Shown here: positions 31,635 through 40,143 of the stretch, in pieces
Position numbering within the stretch: the stretch's first letter is position 1
Layout of the letters: every line of letters begins with the position of its first letter
Assembly (NCBI RefSeq): GCF_001898575.1
Contig: NZ_MKUD01000063.1
Location: 247,950-293,231, forward strand
Direction of reading: 5' to 3'
Source of the DNA: Spirosoma sp. 48-14
Lineage (GTDB): Bacteria; Bacteroidota; Bacteroidia; Cytophagales; Spirosomataceae
Length of the DNA: 45,282 bases
Position numbers and translations under genes: made by a program
The notes under the pieces: generated by a model
What the model saw: the letters and a program-made list of their open reading frames with translations, nothing else
The model's database searches: none
What the model was told of the DNA's origin: nothing

Positions 31635-32882
31635 ATGGATCGCGTCTTACCTAAACGATTTTGGACAACACAACGCATCGCTATTTTTGGTGGTGGTGCA
31701 CTTCTGGTAGGCTTACTGGCTTACACGTTCTTCTTTGCCGACCGTCGGTCGAAATTGAATGTTGAAAAAGATAAAATAACCGTGTCGGACGTCTCCACCG
31801 GCCCATTTGAAGATTTCATTGCCGTTACGGGCGTCGTTCAACCGCTGAAAACGATCCGGCTCGATGCCATCGAAGGCGGGTACGTAACGCAAAAACTGGT
31901 TGAGGGCGGCAACATGGTTCAGAAAGGTGAAGTGTTATTAAAACTGGAGAACCAGAGCCTGAAACTGAGCTTCTTACAATCAGAAACGGAAGCGAACCGA
32001 CTCGTCAACGATCTGCAGAATACCCGCCAGCGGATACAAATCGAACGGTTCACCCTACGTAAAACGCTGGCTGACGTAGACGCTCAAATTGCTCAGACAA
32101 AAGATACCTACGAACGCCAGGAAAAGCTGTTTAAAGACAAGGTTGTTTCGGAAGAAGATTACCTGAAAGCCAAACGGGCATATGATCGGCTGATGAGTCA
32201 GCGTACAATTGAAATTGAAACGCAGAAGTATCAGGAAGAAAATGCCAAGGCTCAAATCAAACAATTGGAAGGGACCTTGCAACGTACACAGAGAAACGTC
32301 GCTCTTTGGCAACAGACACTGGATAACCTTGTCGTAAAAGCGCCGGTTTCGGGTCAATTATCAAGCATCGACGTGGAAGTAGGTTCGAATATCAACCGGG
32401 GGCAGAACATTGGCCAGATCGACGACCTGAATGGGTTCAAAATGCGAGTGGGGATCGATGAACACTATATCAGCCGGGTATTTTCGGGCCTGAAAGGTTC
32501 CTTTGAATTCAACGGCAAAAACCACGAGCTGGAAATCAGCCGGGTGTATCCAGAAGTAAAAAACGGTCGGTTCGAAGTTGATATGATTTTCCCGAAAGGT
32601 ACGCCGGAAGGCATCAAACGGGGCCAGTCATCCCCCATTCAACTGGAGCTGGGTAAAGCGGCCAAAGCGACGCTGCTGCCCGTTGGCGGCTTCTTCTCCG
32701 ATACGGGTGGTAACTGGGTCTACGTAGTTGACAAGTCGGGCAAGCGGGCTGTTAAACGCTCTATCACACTTGGCCGCAAAAACCCGGAATACTACGAAGT
32801 GTTGAGTGGTCTGGAGCCGGGCGAGCAAGTCATTACATCGAGTTACGAGAATTTTGGTGATAACGAAGTGTTGGAATTTTAA
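31635..32882 (+). CDS. HlyD/MacA-type periplasmic adaptor
   Basis: A 415-residue membrane-fusion protein. There is an N-terminal membrane anchor at about 15-34, a first lipoyl half (IEGGYVTQKLVEGGNMVQKGEVLLKLEN), and a long coiled-coil hairpin (about 115-230). The second lipoyl half (VVKAPVSGQLSSIDVEVGSNINRG) is followed by beta-barrel and membrane-proximal domains ending LEPGEQVITS. It links the inner-membrane ABC permease to an outer-membrane channel. It is the first gene of the export operon, and the ATPase follows after an inserted S23 cassette. The adaptor, MacB-type ATPase and FtsX permeases under a sigma-54 pair form a layout repeated in Spirosoma-like genomes. Confidence 0.92.
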   Translation: MDRVLPKRFWTTQRIAIFGGGALLVGLLAYTFFFADRRSKLNVEKDKITVSDVSTGPFEDFIAVTGVVQPLKTIRLDAIEGGYVTQKLVEGGNMVQKGEVLLKLENQSLKLSFLQSETEANRLVNDLQNTRQRIQIERFTLRKTLADVDAQIAQTKDTYERQEKLFKDKVVSEEDYLKAKRAYDRLMSQRTIEIETQKYQEENAKAQIKQLEGTLQRTQRNVALWQQTLDNLVVKAPVSGQLSSIDVEVGSNINRGQNIGQIDDLNGFKMRVGIDEHYISRVFSGLKGSFEFNGKNHELEISRVYPEVKNGRFEVDMIFPKGTPEGIKRGQSSPIQLELGKAAKATLLPVGGFFSDTGGNWVYVVDKSGKRAVKRSITLGRKNPEYYEVLSGLEPGEQVITSSYENFGDNEVLEF

Positions 32883-33376
32883 GGAGAAAGGAACAGGGAG
32901 AAAGGAGAAAGAAATCACTACGTTCATCTCCTACTCCCTGTTCTTATTTTTAAAATTTTTCTAGCCTGGTTTTTATCAAACTTTGAAGCATTCTGGAAAT
33001 AAGCCGACTTTGATTAATCAATTCTTTACCTGATTCTTCATCAAGTAGCCCAACGCCAATAGCAATATAAAGTTGTGTACGTAATTCTCCTGACGACCCT
33101 TTCGAAATGCGAAGAAAACGAATAAATTCTTTGTTTGAGTTACGTTCAAATCCTTCTGCAATATTGGAAGGTACTGATACAGAGCATCGACGCATTTGGT
33201 CGCGAAGGCTAAAATCTTTGCATTCGGCCAATGACTTGTAAACATCAATAGCTAAGCGTAATCCTTCTTTCCAGACGATTAGGTCTTCAAACTGTTCAAT
33301 TTTTGCCATAAACACAGTGGGTTTTGTGAGTGAGCAAATAAATTCTTTTTCCTTTCTCCCTTAACCCTTTCTCCTT
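32881..33376. mobile_element. S23 cassette bounded by 25-bp inverted repeats
   Basis: The left arm begins at 32881 and the right arm ends at 33376. Each has two AGGAGAAAGG/GGGAGAAAGG blocks separated by 4-5 bp, in inverse orientation. They enclose exactly the antisense S23 gene. The left arm shares two bases with the stop codon of the adaptor gene. No transposase is present, so if mobile it would be moved in trans. Confidence 0.55.
32950..33309 (-). CDS. Four-helix-bundle protein (S23 / 23S rRNA intervening-sequence family)
   Basis: A 119-residue protein beginning MAKIEQFEDLIVWKEGLRLA. The family marks FSLRDQMRRCSVSVPSNIAEGF and the following SNKEFIRFLRISKGSSGELRTQL are complete. These proteins form a pentameric four-helix bundle of unknown function, first seen inside intervening sequences of 23S rRNA genes and now common as stand-alone genes in Bacteroidota. 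An ATG two codons upstream (33315) is also possible. The gene is antisense within the export operon, between adaptor and ATPase, and enclosed by inverted repeats, so it has probably been inserted there. Confidence 0.9.
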   Translation of the reverse strand: MAKIEQFEDLIVWKEGLRLAIDVYKSLAECKDFSLRDQMRRCSVSVPSNIAEGFERNSNKEFIRFLRISKGSSGELRTQLYIAIGVGLLDEESGKELINQSRLISRMLQSLIKTRLEKF

Positions 33377-33385
33377 AAAAAAACA

Positions 33386-34063
33386 ATGATCCAAACAATT
33401 AACCTGCAAAAGCTCTTCGCTACCGAAGAAGTAGAAACCACCGCCCTTAACGGGATTAATATGGAAGTTAAAGATGGCGAATTTGTAGCCATCATGGGGC
33501 CCTCCGGCTGTGGCAAGTCGACCTTGCTGAATATCCTCGGCTTATTGGACAACCCAAGCGAAGGCGAGTATAACTTCTATGGCACAGAGGTCGCCAAAAT
33601 GACCGAACGTCAACGGGCGCAACTTCGGAAGGGGTCGATTGGCTTTGTGTTCCAGAGCTTTAACCTGATCGACGAGCTAACCGTTTATGAAAACGTCGAG
33701 CTACCTCTGCTGTACCTAAAGACCCCGGCCGACGAACGCAAAAAGCGGGTAGAAGAAACGCTGGAGCGGATGAGCATCATGCACCGACGCAACCACTTCC
33801 CACAGCAACTCTCTGGCGGTCAGCAACAACGGACAGCTATCGCCCGTGCTGTTGTGGCAAAACCCAAGCTCATCCTGGCCGATGAACCGACGGGTAATCT
33901 CGACTCAAAAAATGGTGAAGAGGTAATGAAGCTTCTGGGTGAACTGAATGAAGAAGGCACTACCATCATCATGGTAACGCACTCACCCTATGACGCTGGT
34001 TTTGCCCACCGCATCGTCAATCTGTTCGACGGCAAAGTGGTAACGGAGAATTTCCACGTCTAA
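33386..34063 (+). CDS. ABC transporter ATPase (LolD/MacB type)
   Basis: A 225-residue nucleotide-binding protein. Walker A is GPSGCGKST near 39-47, the Q-loop is FVFQSFNL, the signature is LSGGQQQRTAIARA, Walker B is LILADEPTGNLD, and the H-loop is MVTHSP. The compact size and the DEPTGNLDS stretch are those of LolD/MacB/FtsE ATPases, which drive FtsX-type permeases that move substrates within the periplasm rather than across the inner membrane. One ATPase probably serves all the permeases encoded downstream. It is separated from the first permease by an antisense Uma2-like gene and a palindrome. Confidence 0.95.
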   Translation: MIQTINLQKLFATEEVETTALNGINMEVKDGEFVAIMGPSGCGKSTLLNILGLLDNPSEGEYNFYGTEVAKMTERQRAQLRKGSIGFVFQSFNLIDELTVYENVELPLLYLKTPADERKKRVEETLERMSIMHRRNHFPQQLSGGQQQRTAIARAVVAKPKLILADEPTGNLDSKNGEEVMKLLGELNEEGTTIIMVTHSPYDAGFAHRIVNLFDGKVVTENFHV

Positions 34064-34066
34064 TCG

Positions 34067-34183
34067 GAACCGGGATTTACAGATTTATCAGACCGACTTT
34101 GATTTTGTTTGAAAACGCTTCTTTAGCTTGCCTTTAATCAAGCAAAATCAAAGTCGGTCTGATAAATCTGTAAATCCTGGTTC
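34067..34183. repeat. Long palindrome behind the ATPase gene
   Basis: Arms of 41 bp (34067-34107 and 34143-34183) match except at one position, around a 35-bp loop. The outer ends read GAACCGGGATTTA / TAAATCCTGGTTC, almost the same as the ends of the palindrome at 37044-37155, while the inner stems differ. It starts 4 bp after the stop codon and adjoins the 3' end of a Uma2-like gene. Confidence 0.9.
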
Positions 34184-34191
34184 AGAATAAT

Positions 34192-34638
34192 TCAGACAAA
34201 TACGCCCAGGTCTACGTTGAGTACTTCTGAAAATGAAGATTCGGTAGCTACTCCACCATCACCTTTTCGATAGCGAAGCCACTGCTGGGTTTTGTAATTA
34301 TATACGAAGCCTTCAAGGATACCATACTCATTTTCCTCAATGAGCTTAATGACTTTGCTGGTATCATGTTTATGGCCACTATTCTGACAAACTTCAACAA
34401 TAACTCGTGCCTGCTCGGCCTGATGGTCGTAGAGAATCAGGTCAGGAACAGGGGTTGCATATCCATCGGTTAACATGGTTTCGGGCAACGGCTCAAATGG
34501 AATCTGCCCAGACTGGTAAAATGGGTAAAGCCCGGCAGTCAACCGGGCTATAACGCTTTGGTGGATAATAGGTGCATTAACACCCATTTCGTCTTCCATG
34601 ACGAGCGTTTTTATTGAAATTGGCAGTGAGTAATTCAT
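34192..34638 (-). CDS. Uma2-like PD-(D/E)XK endonuclease, copy 1
   Basis: From the ATG at 34638 the protein has 148 residues, matching its paralogue at 37151-37594 (147 aa). A frame open to 34692 would overlap the permease start and is rejected. The Uma2/DUF820 core is visible as TPVPDLILYD (Asp of the nuclease site), VIVEVCQNSG (Glu strand) and the later Lys in KVIKLIEEN. Then comes YGILEGFVYNYKTQQWLRY, where the family usually has a G-V-x-E-Y-W-I-V-D stretch. The family is widespread in Cyanobacteria and Bacteroidota with unknown biological role. The gene is antisense to the export operon and sits with a long palindrome at its 3' end. Confidence 0.85.
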   Translation of the reverse strand: MNYSLPISIKTLVMEDEMGVNAPIIHQSVIARLTAGLYPFYQSGQIPFEPLPETMLTDGYATPVPDLILYDHQAEQARVIVEVCQNSGHKHDTSKVIKLIEENEYGILEGFVYNYKTQQWLRYRKGDGGVATESSFSEVLNVDLGVFV

Positions 34639-34681
34639 TCGAAGCAATACGATTTGTATACCAAATCTAACCAAAACATAC

Positions 34682-37042
34682 ATGTTTCGCAACTACATTA
34701 AAATCGCGGTTCGGAGCTTGCTCAAACACAAATTTTACTCACTCATCAATGTGTTTGGGTTGGCCCTGGGCATGGCCTGTAGCTTGCTGATTGGTCTGTG
34801 GGTCCGCGATGAACTGAGTTACGACCGTTTCCTGCCCAATGCCGAGTCCATCCATTTTGTGCGCGTTAATTTCCCGACGCAGGCAGGCGACACGGTGACC
34901 AACACGGTTACGCCCGGCCCTCTGCAGGAAGCTATTGCCAATGATGTACCGGAAATAGCTGCGGTTACCAAACTGAATTATGGGCCGGAACTGCTCATTA
35001 AAGTCGGCGAAAAAACGGCGAAGGAAAAAGGCCACTATGCCAGCGAAGACTTCTTCAGCGTCTTCGATTTACCTGCGCTTTATGGGAATCCGAAAGCAGC
35101 CCTGCATCAGACAAACCAGATTGTTATTACCCGAAAGGTAGCCGAGAAATTTTTTCCGAATGGCCAGGCCGTCGGCAAAACGTTGCAGCTAGACAACGAC
35201 AAGTTTTATGTAGTCGGCGCGGTACTTGACAATCTACCGGCCAATTCTACCCTGCAATTCGATTGGCTGGTAAACTGGAAAGTACAGGAGCAGGACTGGA
35301 TGAAAAAGTGGGGCAATAACTCCTTCTATACATACGTCCGTCTCAAACCTCATACGACTGCTGCGCAGGCCCAGGCAGCTCTATCCACCATTTATCCGCG
35401 CTTTGCCGGAAAAAACTTCGAAACAGCCCGTCCTACTTTACAGCCGATCACGGACCTACACCTGTATAGCGAATATAAAAATGGCAAGAGCGTTGGTGGC
35501 CGGATTGGGTACGTCGCCGTGTTCTCTGTGGTGGCACTGTTTATCCTGCTGATCGCCTGCATCAATTTTATGAATCTGGCCACGGCCCGCTCGGCAACAC
35601 GGGCCAAAGAAGTGGGAGTTCGGAAGGTTGTGGGTGCTATGCGCTCGTCACTCATCGGTCAGTTTTTAAGCGAGTCGATCCTAACCAGCTTACTGGCAGC
35701 TTTGCTGGCGATTGGCCTGGTCTGGTGTGCGTTACCCACCTTCAACGAGGTATTTAGCAAACAGTTGGCACTAAACACAGCAGAACCTACGCTTTGGCTG
35801 ATCATCGCCGGACTGATACTGATTACCGGTTTCTTGTCGGGAAGTTATCCGGCGCTTTTCCTGTCGTCGTTACAACCAATCAAGATCCTGAAAGGACGTT
35901 TACAGTTTGGTTCAGGTCCGGCCTTTTTCCGACGTGCGCTCGTTGTGTTTCAGTTCTCGCTTTCGATCTTCCTGATTGTCGGTATGCTGACAGTCGGCAA
36001 GCAAATGAATTATCTGCGCACCAAAAACCTGGGACTGGATCGCGAAAATGTAGTTTATATACCCTTGGAGGGTGAAATCGCTCAGCCTAAAAAAATAGAA
36101 GCATTTCGGCGGGAAGTTATGCGAAAGCCGGCTGTCGCATCGGCTACCACCACCATGTCGTTACCCATCAATATCCAAAGCACATCGGGCGACCTGACCT
36201 GGCCGGGTAAAGATCCTAAGCTGGAAACCAATATTTCCTGCATGTTTGTAGGCAGTGACTTCATCAAAACACTCAACATCAAGTTACTGGATGGTCGTGA
36301 TTTCCGAAACGGAAGCCTTGCCGACTCCACAAGCTATCTTGTCAACGAAGCAGCGGCCAAACTAATGGGGGTTAAAAATCCGGTAGGGAAAGAGGTTAGC
36401 TTCTGGCCGGGCAAAGGGCAGGTAATCGGGTTAATGAAAGATTTTCATATTAACTCGCTGCATCAGGCAATTACGCCCCTGATTCTGTGTTTCGATACTC
36501 GTAACACCAGCTACTTGCTGGTGAAAACGCAGCCGGGCCAAACCCAGCAGGCTATTGCCGATCTGGAACAGTTATCGAACGAATTTAACCCGAATTACCC
36601 GTTCAACTACCATTTTCTGGACGAGGAATATGAGAGTCTCTATCGGTCCGAACAGGTCGTTAATAAACTGATCAATTACTTTGGTGTACTGGCGATTCTG
36701 ATTTCATGCCTGGGTCTGTTTGCGCTGGCGGCTTTCACGGCTGAGCAGCGAACGAAAGAAATTGGCGTCCGAAAAGTATTGGGAGCCAGTGTGTCGAACA
36801 TCGTAGGGCTGCTCTCGAAAGATTTCCTGAAACTGGTCATCATCGCGCTGGTACTGGCTTCACCGCTGGCTTGGTGGGCGTTAAGTACGTGGCTGGACAC
36901 ATTTGCCTATCCGACAAAACTATCCTGGTGGTTATTCGGTGCCGCTGGCTTTCTGGCTATCGTAATCGCTTTTCTGACGGTGAGCTATCAGAGTATAAAG
37001 GCAGCCACAATGAACCCGGTAACGAGTTTGCGAAGTGAGTAA
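34682..37042 (+). CDS. FtsX/MacB-type ABC permease 1
   Basis: A 786-residue permease with two FtsX units. An N-terminal membrane helix (about 20-42) is followed by a large periplasmic MacB-type domain (45-280), three helices (about 285-400), a fifth helix near 430, a second periplasmic domain, and three final helices (670-780). The ATPase-coupling loop occurs twice, as RAKEVGVRKVVGA near 308 and RTKEIGVRKVLGAS near 688. This is the double-FtsX layout common in Bacteroidota, working with a separate ATPase and an adaptor. The substrate is unknown; peptides, lipoproteins or drugs are possible. It is the first of at least five tandem paralogues. Confidence 0.92.
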   Translation: MFRNYIKIAVRSLLKHKFYSLINVFGLALGMACSLLIGLWVRDELSYDRFLPNAESIHFVRVNFPTQAGDTVTNTVTPGPLQEAIANDVPEIAAVTKLNYGPELLIKVGEKTAKEKGHYASEDFFSVFDLPALYGNPKAALHQTNQIVITRKVAEKFFPNGQAVGKTLQLDNDKFYVVGAVLDNLPANSTLQFDWLVNWKVQEQDWMKKWGNNSFYTYVRLKPHTTAAQAQAALSTIYPRFAGKNFETARPTLQPITDLHLYSEYKNGKSVGGRIGYVAVFSVVALFILLIACINFMNLATARSATRAKEVGVRKVVGAMRSSLIGQFLSESILTSLLAALLAIGLVWCALPTFNEVFSKQLALNTAEPTLWLIIAGLILITGFLSGSYPALFLSSLQPIKILKGRLQFGSGPAFFRRALVVFQFSLSIFLIVGMLTVGKQMNYLRTKNLGLDRENVVYIPLEGEIAQPKKIEAFRREVMRKPAVASATTTMSLPINIQSTSGDLTWPGKDPKLETNISCMFVGSDFIKTLNIKLLDGRDFRNGSLADSTSYLVNEAAAKLMGVKNPVGKEVSFWPGKGQVIGLMKDFHINSLHQAITPLILCFDTRNTSYLLVKTQPGQTQQAIADLEQLSNEFNPNYPFNYHFLDEEYESLYRSEQVVNKLINYFGVLAILISCLGLFALAAFTAEQRTKEIGVRKVLGASVSNIVGLLSKDFLKLVIIALVLASPLAWWALSTWLDTFAYPTKLSWWLFGAAGFLAIVIAFLTVSYQSIKAATMNPVTSLRSE

Positions 37043-37043
37043 A

Positions 37044-37155
37044 TCTGAACCAGGATTTAGCTGATTTTTGGATTGGCTGGATTTTGTTTTTTTTTCATTG
37101 AAGCGCCAATGACAAAATCAGATTAATTCAAAAATCAGCTAAATCCTGGTTCAGA
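37044..37155. repeat. Long palindrome behind permease 1
   Basis: A perfect 27-bp outer stem (37044-37070 with 37129-37155) is followed by a weaker inner stem. The ends TCTGAACCAGGATTTA / TAAATCCTGGTTCAGA are shared with the palindrome at 34067-34183. It begins 2 bp after the permease stop, and its right arm contains the stop codon of the second Uma2-like gene. Confidence 0.9.
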
Positions 37156-37594
37156 GAAACGTATTGAGATCTAGTTGGAGGATTTCAGAGAAGGATGATT
37201 CAGCAATGAAGCCCCCATCGCCAAAGCGGTAGCGGTACCACTGCTGCGTTTTGTAATTATAAATAAATCCTTCTCGAATGCCATACAGGTCGTCATCGAT
37301 AAGTTGGATAACTTTAGCAATATCACCCTTTTGCCCATTCGTTTTGCAAACTTCAATAATGATTGGCGTTTCATCCGTCGTAGTATCAACCAGTGATAAA
37401 TCCGGCACCGGACTAGCTTTCGTATCATCGAGCATCGTTTCAGGCAGAGGCTCAAACGAGATACGTTTTTGATGATAATAAAGAACGCCTAGCCCAGTAG
37501 TCAGCTTAGCAATAATACGCTGATGATCGGCAGGTGCCCAGATTCCCTGGTCTTCGTTGACAAGAACAAGTGGATTTGAAGTAGGGAAATACAT
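37151..37594 (-). CDS. Uma2-like PD-(D/E)XK endonuclease, copy 2
   Basis: A 147-residue paralogue of the protein encoded at 34192-34638. Shared blocks are FEPLPETML, SPVPDLSLVD, PIIIEVC and EGFIYNYKTQQWYRYR, and both end in a SSFSEIL..DLN.F-like tail. Active-site candidates are Asp in PVPD, Glu in IIIEVC and a later Lys. Its stop codon lies inside the right arm of the palindrome at 37044-37155. Both copies occupy the same relative place (palindrome, antisense nuclease gene, next permease), so the second may have arisen by tandem duplication with the transporter genes and then diverged. Confidence 0.85.
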   Translation of the reverse strand: MYFPTSNPLVLVNEDQGIWAPADHQRIIAKLTTGLGVLYYHQKRISFEPLPETMLDDTKASPVPDLSLVDTTTDETPIIIEVCKTNGQKGDIAKVIQLIDDDLYGIREGFIYNYKTQQWYRYRFGDGGFIAESSFSEILQLDLNTFL

Positions 37595-37628
37595 ATGTAA
37601 CGGTTTTTACCAAATTTACTAAAAAATC

Positions 37629-40046
37629 ATGTTCCGCAATTACCTAAAAGTTGCTTTCCGCACCCTCTGGAAAAACCGGACGCATACACTCATCAACATC
37701 GTAGGCCTGTCCGTAGCGTTTGGTACGGGCGTGCTGTTATTTTTGACGGCAACCTTTGAACTATCGTATGACCGATTCCATACCGATGCCGACCGAATCT
37801 TTCGGCTTTATTTTCTGTCGTCGAATCGGGATGGATCGCCCGATAAGGGGTCTACCATGCCTTACCCCATTTCGCCTTCTCTCAAAGCTGAATTCCCCGA
37901 AATCGAAGGTGTGACGCGCTGGTTCGACCGTAGTGCCAGCGTTCGGCGGAATGAGCAGACGTACAACAAGGATGTGCGGATGGCCGATGCCGATTTTCTA
38001 CAGATGTTCTCGTTTCCGCTGCGGAAAGGCAATGCCAAAACGGCCATGAACAGCCTGAGCGATATTGTCATCAGCGACAGAATGGCCAACGAAATTTTCG
38101 GTAGTGAAGACCCTATTGGCAAACCCCTCCAGCTACGACTCAACAATGCCTGGCAGGCCTTCACTGTGACGGGTGTGCTAAGCGATGCGCCCAAAAATTC
38201 GACCTTCGAATACGATGCGCTGATTCGGAGCGAAAACGCGGGCGACTACCAGGAATTTAAAAGCCGTTGGGATCACGGAAACCATGATGTATATGTCAAG
38301 CTGAAACCGGGCACTGATCCACAAACGCTTCAACGGCGTACACAGGCGTTTATGGACAAATACTTTGCTTCCGATATTCAGGAACGGCAAAAACAGGGGT
38401 GGCCCAAAAACGAACTGGGATTCCAGCGTAGTTTATTATTTCAGCCATTACTCAATGTTCATTTCGATACCGAAACGACACATGGTATGGGTATCAGCCG
38501 GACCTATGTGTTTACGCTGTTACTGGTCGGGCTGTTTATTCTGGCCATTGCCTGCATCAACTTTATCAACCTGACCATTGCCCAATCTCTTTCGCGGGCA
38601 AGGGAAGTCGGTGTCCGGAAATCGCTGGGTGCCCAACGGGGACAACTGTTCGGGCAAATCTGGGGCGAAACAGTGTTGATCTGTGCCATTGCCCTGTTTA
38701 TTGGCTTAGGCATGGCGTACGGCCTATTGCCCACCTTCAACCGATTGTTCCAAAGTCATTTGGCCATAGCCGACTTCCTGACCCCGTCCATTTTAGCGGT
38801 GACCGGCTTGAGCTTTCTACTGATTACCCTCATTGCCGGAGGCTACCCATCGTGGTTTGTCACGCGCTTCAATGCCGTAGAGGTACTCAAAGGAACGCTG
38901 AAAGTAAGTCGTCCGGGCCTTCTGCGCAATTCACTGATTATAACCCAGTTTACCATTGCTTGTCTGCTCATTGTCTGTACGGTGATTATCCGTCAGCAGA
39001 TAAGTTACCTGCAACAAAAGCCGATGGGTCTCGACAAAGAGCAAGTCATCAGCGTTCCCGTAGGTACTGAACTAAATGGCACCGATGCGCTCAAAACGAT
39101 GCGAACCCGGCTAGCCAATCAACCGAATATCGTAGCCATTTCGGGCTCATCGGTAAATATCGGATCGGGCCTGGATGGTAGCTCGTCGCGCATGATTTTT
39201 GGCTTCCTCTATGGGCAGCGGGATGTTGCCTGCGACTGGCTACGCATCGATACCGACTACCTCAAAACGATGGGTATCAAACTCCTGCAAGGCCGCGATT
39301 TCAATGCCAGCTTTAGCACCGATTCAAGTTCGTCCGTGCTCATTACGCAAAGCATGGCCAAAGCCCTGGGCGAGAAAAATCCGATCGGAAAGTTTATCAA
39401 GCCTGATAATAAAGAATATCAGATCGTAGGCGTTGTATCGGACTTTAATTTGTACTCGCTCCATCAGGAAGCTCGGCCCATAACGTTGCAAATGCAGTCA
39501 AAATGGCCCATTCACTACATCCTGATCCGGGTGAACCCACAAAATCTGACGGGGGCGATGGAAACCATCAAAGCTACCTGGAAAACGATTGCTCCCAAAC
39601 AGGAATTCATCGGCTCGTTTCTGGACGAAAATACCGAACGCTGGTACCGACGTGAGCAACGACTGGCCAATATTTTCTCCTCGGCTGCCGGTATTGCGAT
39701 TCTCCTCTCCTGCATGGGCTTGTTCGCCATTGCGTTGCTGACCATCCAGCAGCGAACCAAAGAAATTGGCGTTCGGAAAGTACTGGGCGCATCGGTATCC
39801 AGTATCGTCACGCTGCTGTCCAAAGATTTTCTGAAACTGGTCATTGCTGCCATCCTGATTGCCAGCCCCATTGCCTGGTGGGTTATGGATAAATGGCTGG
39901 CCGACTTCGCCTATAAAATCGACATCGAATGGTGGGTCTTTGCGCTGGCAGGTGTACTCGCTATATCGATTGCCTTTGTTACCGTTAGTTTCCAAAGCAT
40001 CAAAGCGGCCTTGATGAATCCGGTTAAATCATTACGATCGGAATGA
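37629..40046 (+). CDS. FtsX/MacB-type ABC permease 2
   Basis: An 805-residue double-FtsX permease. The start MFRNYLKVAFRTLWKNRTHTLIN is typical: the amphipathic FRNYLKxAxRxL helix lies at the membrane before the first span. Coupling loops are SRAREVGVRKSLGAQ near 320 and RTKEIGVRKVLGASVSSIV near 707. The C-terminal 100 residues and their DNA are very similar to those of the neighbouring permeases (KDFLKLV, FQSIKAALMNPVKSLRSE), which suggests gene conversion or recent duplication of this end. The periplasmic domains have diverged, as expected if the paralogues handle different partners or form heterodimers. Confidence 0.92.
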   Translation: MFRNYLKVAFRTLWKNRTHTLINIVGLSVAFGTGVLLFLTATFELSYDRFHTDADRIFRLYFLSSNRDGSPDKGSTMPYPISPSLKAEFPEIEGVTRWFDRSASVRRNEQTYNKDVRMADADFLQMFSFPLRKGNAKTAMNSLSDIVISDRMANEIFGSEDPIGKPLQLRLNNAWQAFTVTGVLSDAPKNSTFEYDALIRSENAGDYQEFKSRWDHGNHDVYVKLKPGTDPQTLQRRTQAFMDKYFASDIQERQKQGWPKNELGFQRSLLFQPLLNVHFDTETTHGMGISRTYVFTLLLVGLFILAIACINFINLTIAQSLSRAREVGVRKSLGAQRGQLFGQIWGETVLICAIALFIGLGMAYGLLPTFNRLFQSHLAIADFLTPSILAVTGLSFLLITLIAGGYPSWFVTRFNAVEVLKGTLKVSRPGLLRNSLIITQFTIACLLIVCTVIIRQQISYLQQKPMGLDKEQVISVPVGTELNGTDALKTMRTRLANQPNIVAISGSSVNIGSGLDGSSSRMIFGFLYGQRDVACDWLRIDTDYLKTMGIKLLQGRDFNASFSTDSSSSVLITQSMAKALGEKNPIGKFIKPDNKEYQIVGVVSDFNLYSLHQEARPITLQMQSKWPIHYILIRVNPQNLTGAMETIKATWKTIAPKQEFIGSFLDENTERWYRREQRLANIFSSAAGIAILLSCMGLFAIALLTIQQRTKEIGVRKVLGASVSSIVTLLSKDFLKLVIAAILIASPIAWWVMDKWLADFAYKIDIEWWVFALAGVLAISIAFVTVSFQSIKAALMNPVKSLRSE

Positions 40047-40047
40047 T

Positions 40048-40127
40048 GTAGAGACGCGACCCCTCGCGTCTCATGGGCGTCAGCAACAAACCATCCGGCA
40101 ATGAGACGCGAGGTATCGCGTCTCTAC
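40048..40127. repeat. REP-like twin-hairpin element, copy A (80 bp)
   Basis: GTAG, then hairpin GAGACGCGA-CCCC-TCGCGTCTC, centre GCGTCAGCAACAAACCATCC, then hairpin GAGACGCGA-GGTA-TCGCGTCTC and CTAC. It begins 2 bp after the permease 2 stop and ends 16 bp before the permease 3 start. Nearly identical to copy C. Confidence 0.92.
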
Positions 40128-40143
40128 AAAAATCCCTAAAACC

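Noticed and set aside
34067..34183. Ordinary rho-independent terminator
   Set aside because: Arms of 41 bp with a 35-bp loop and no U run directly after the stem. Shared ends with another palindrome fit a repeat element better, though it may still stop transcription.
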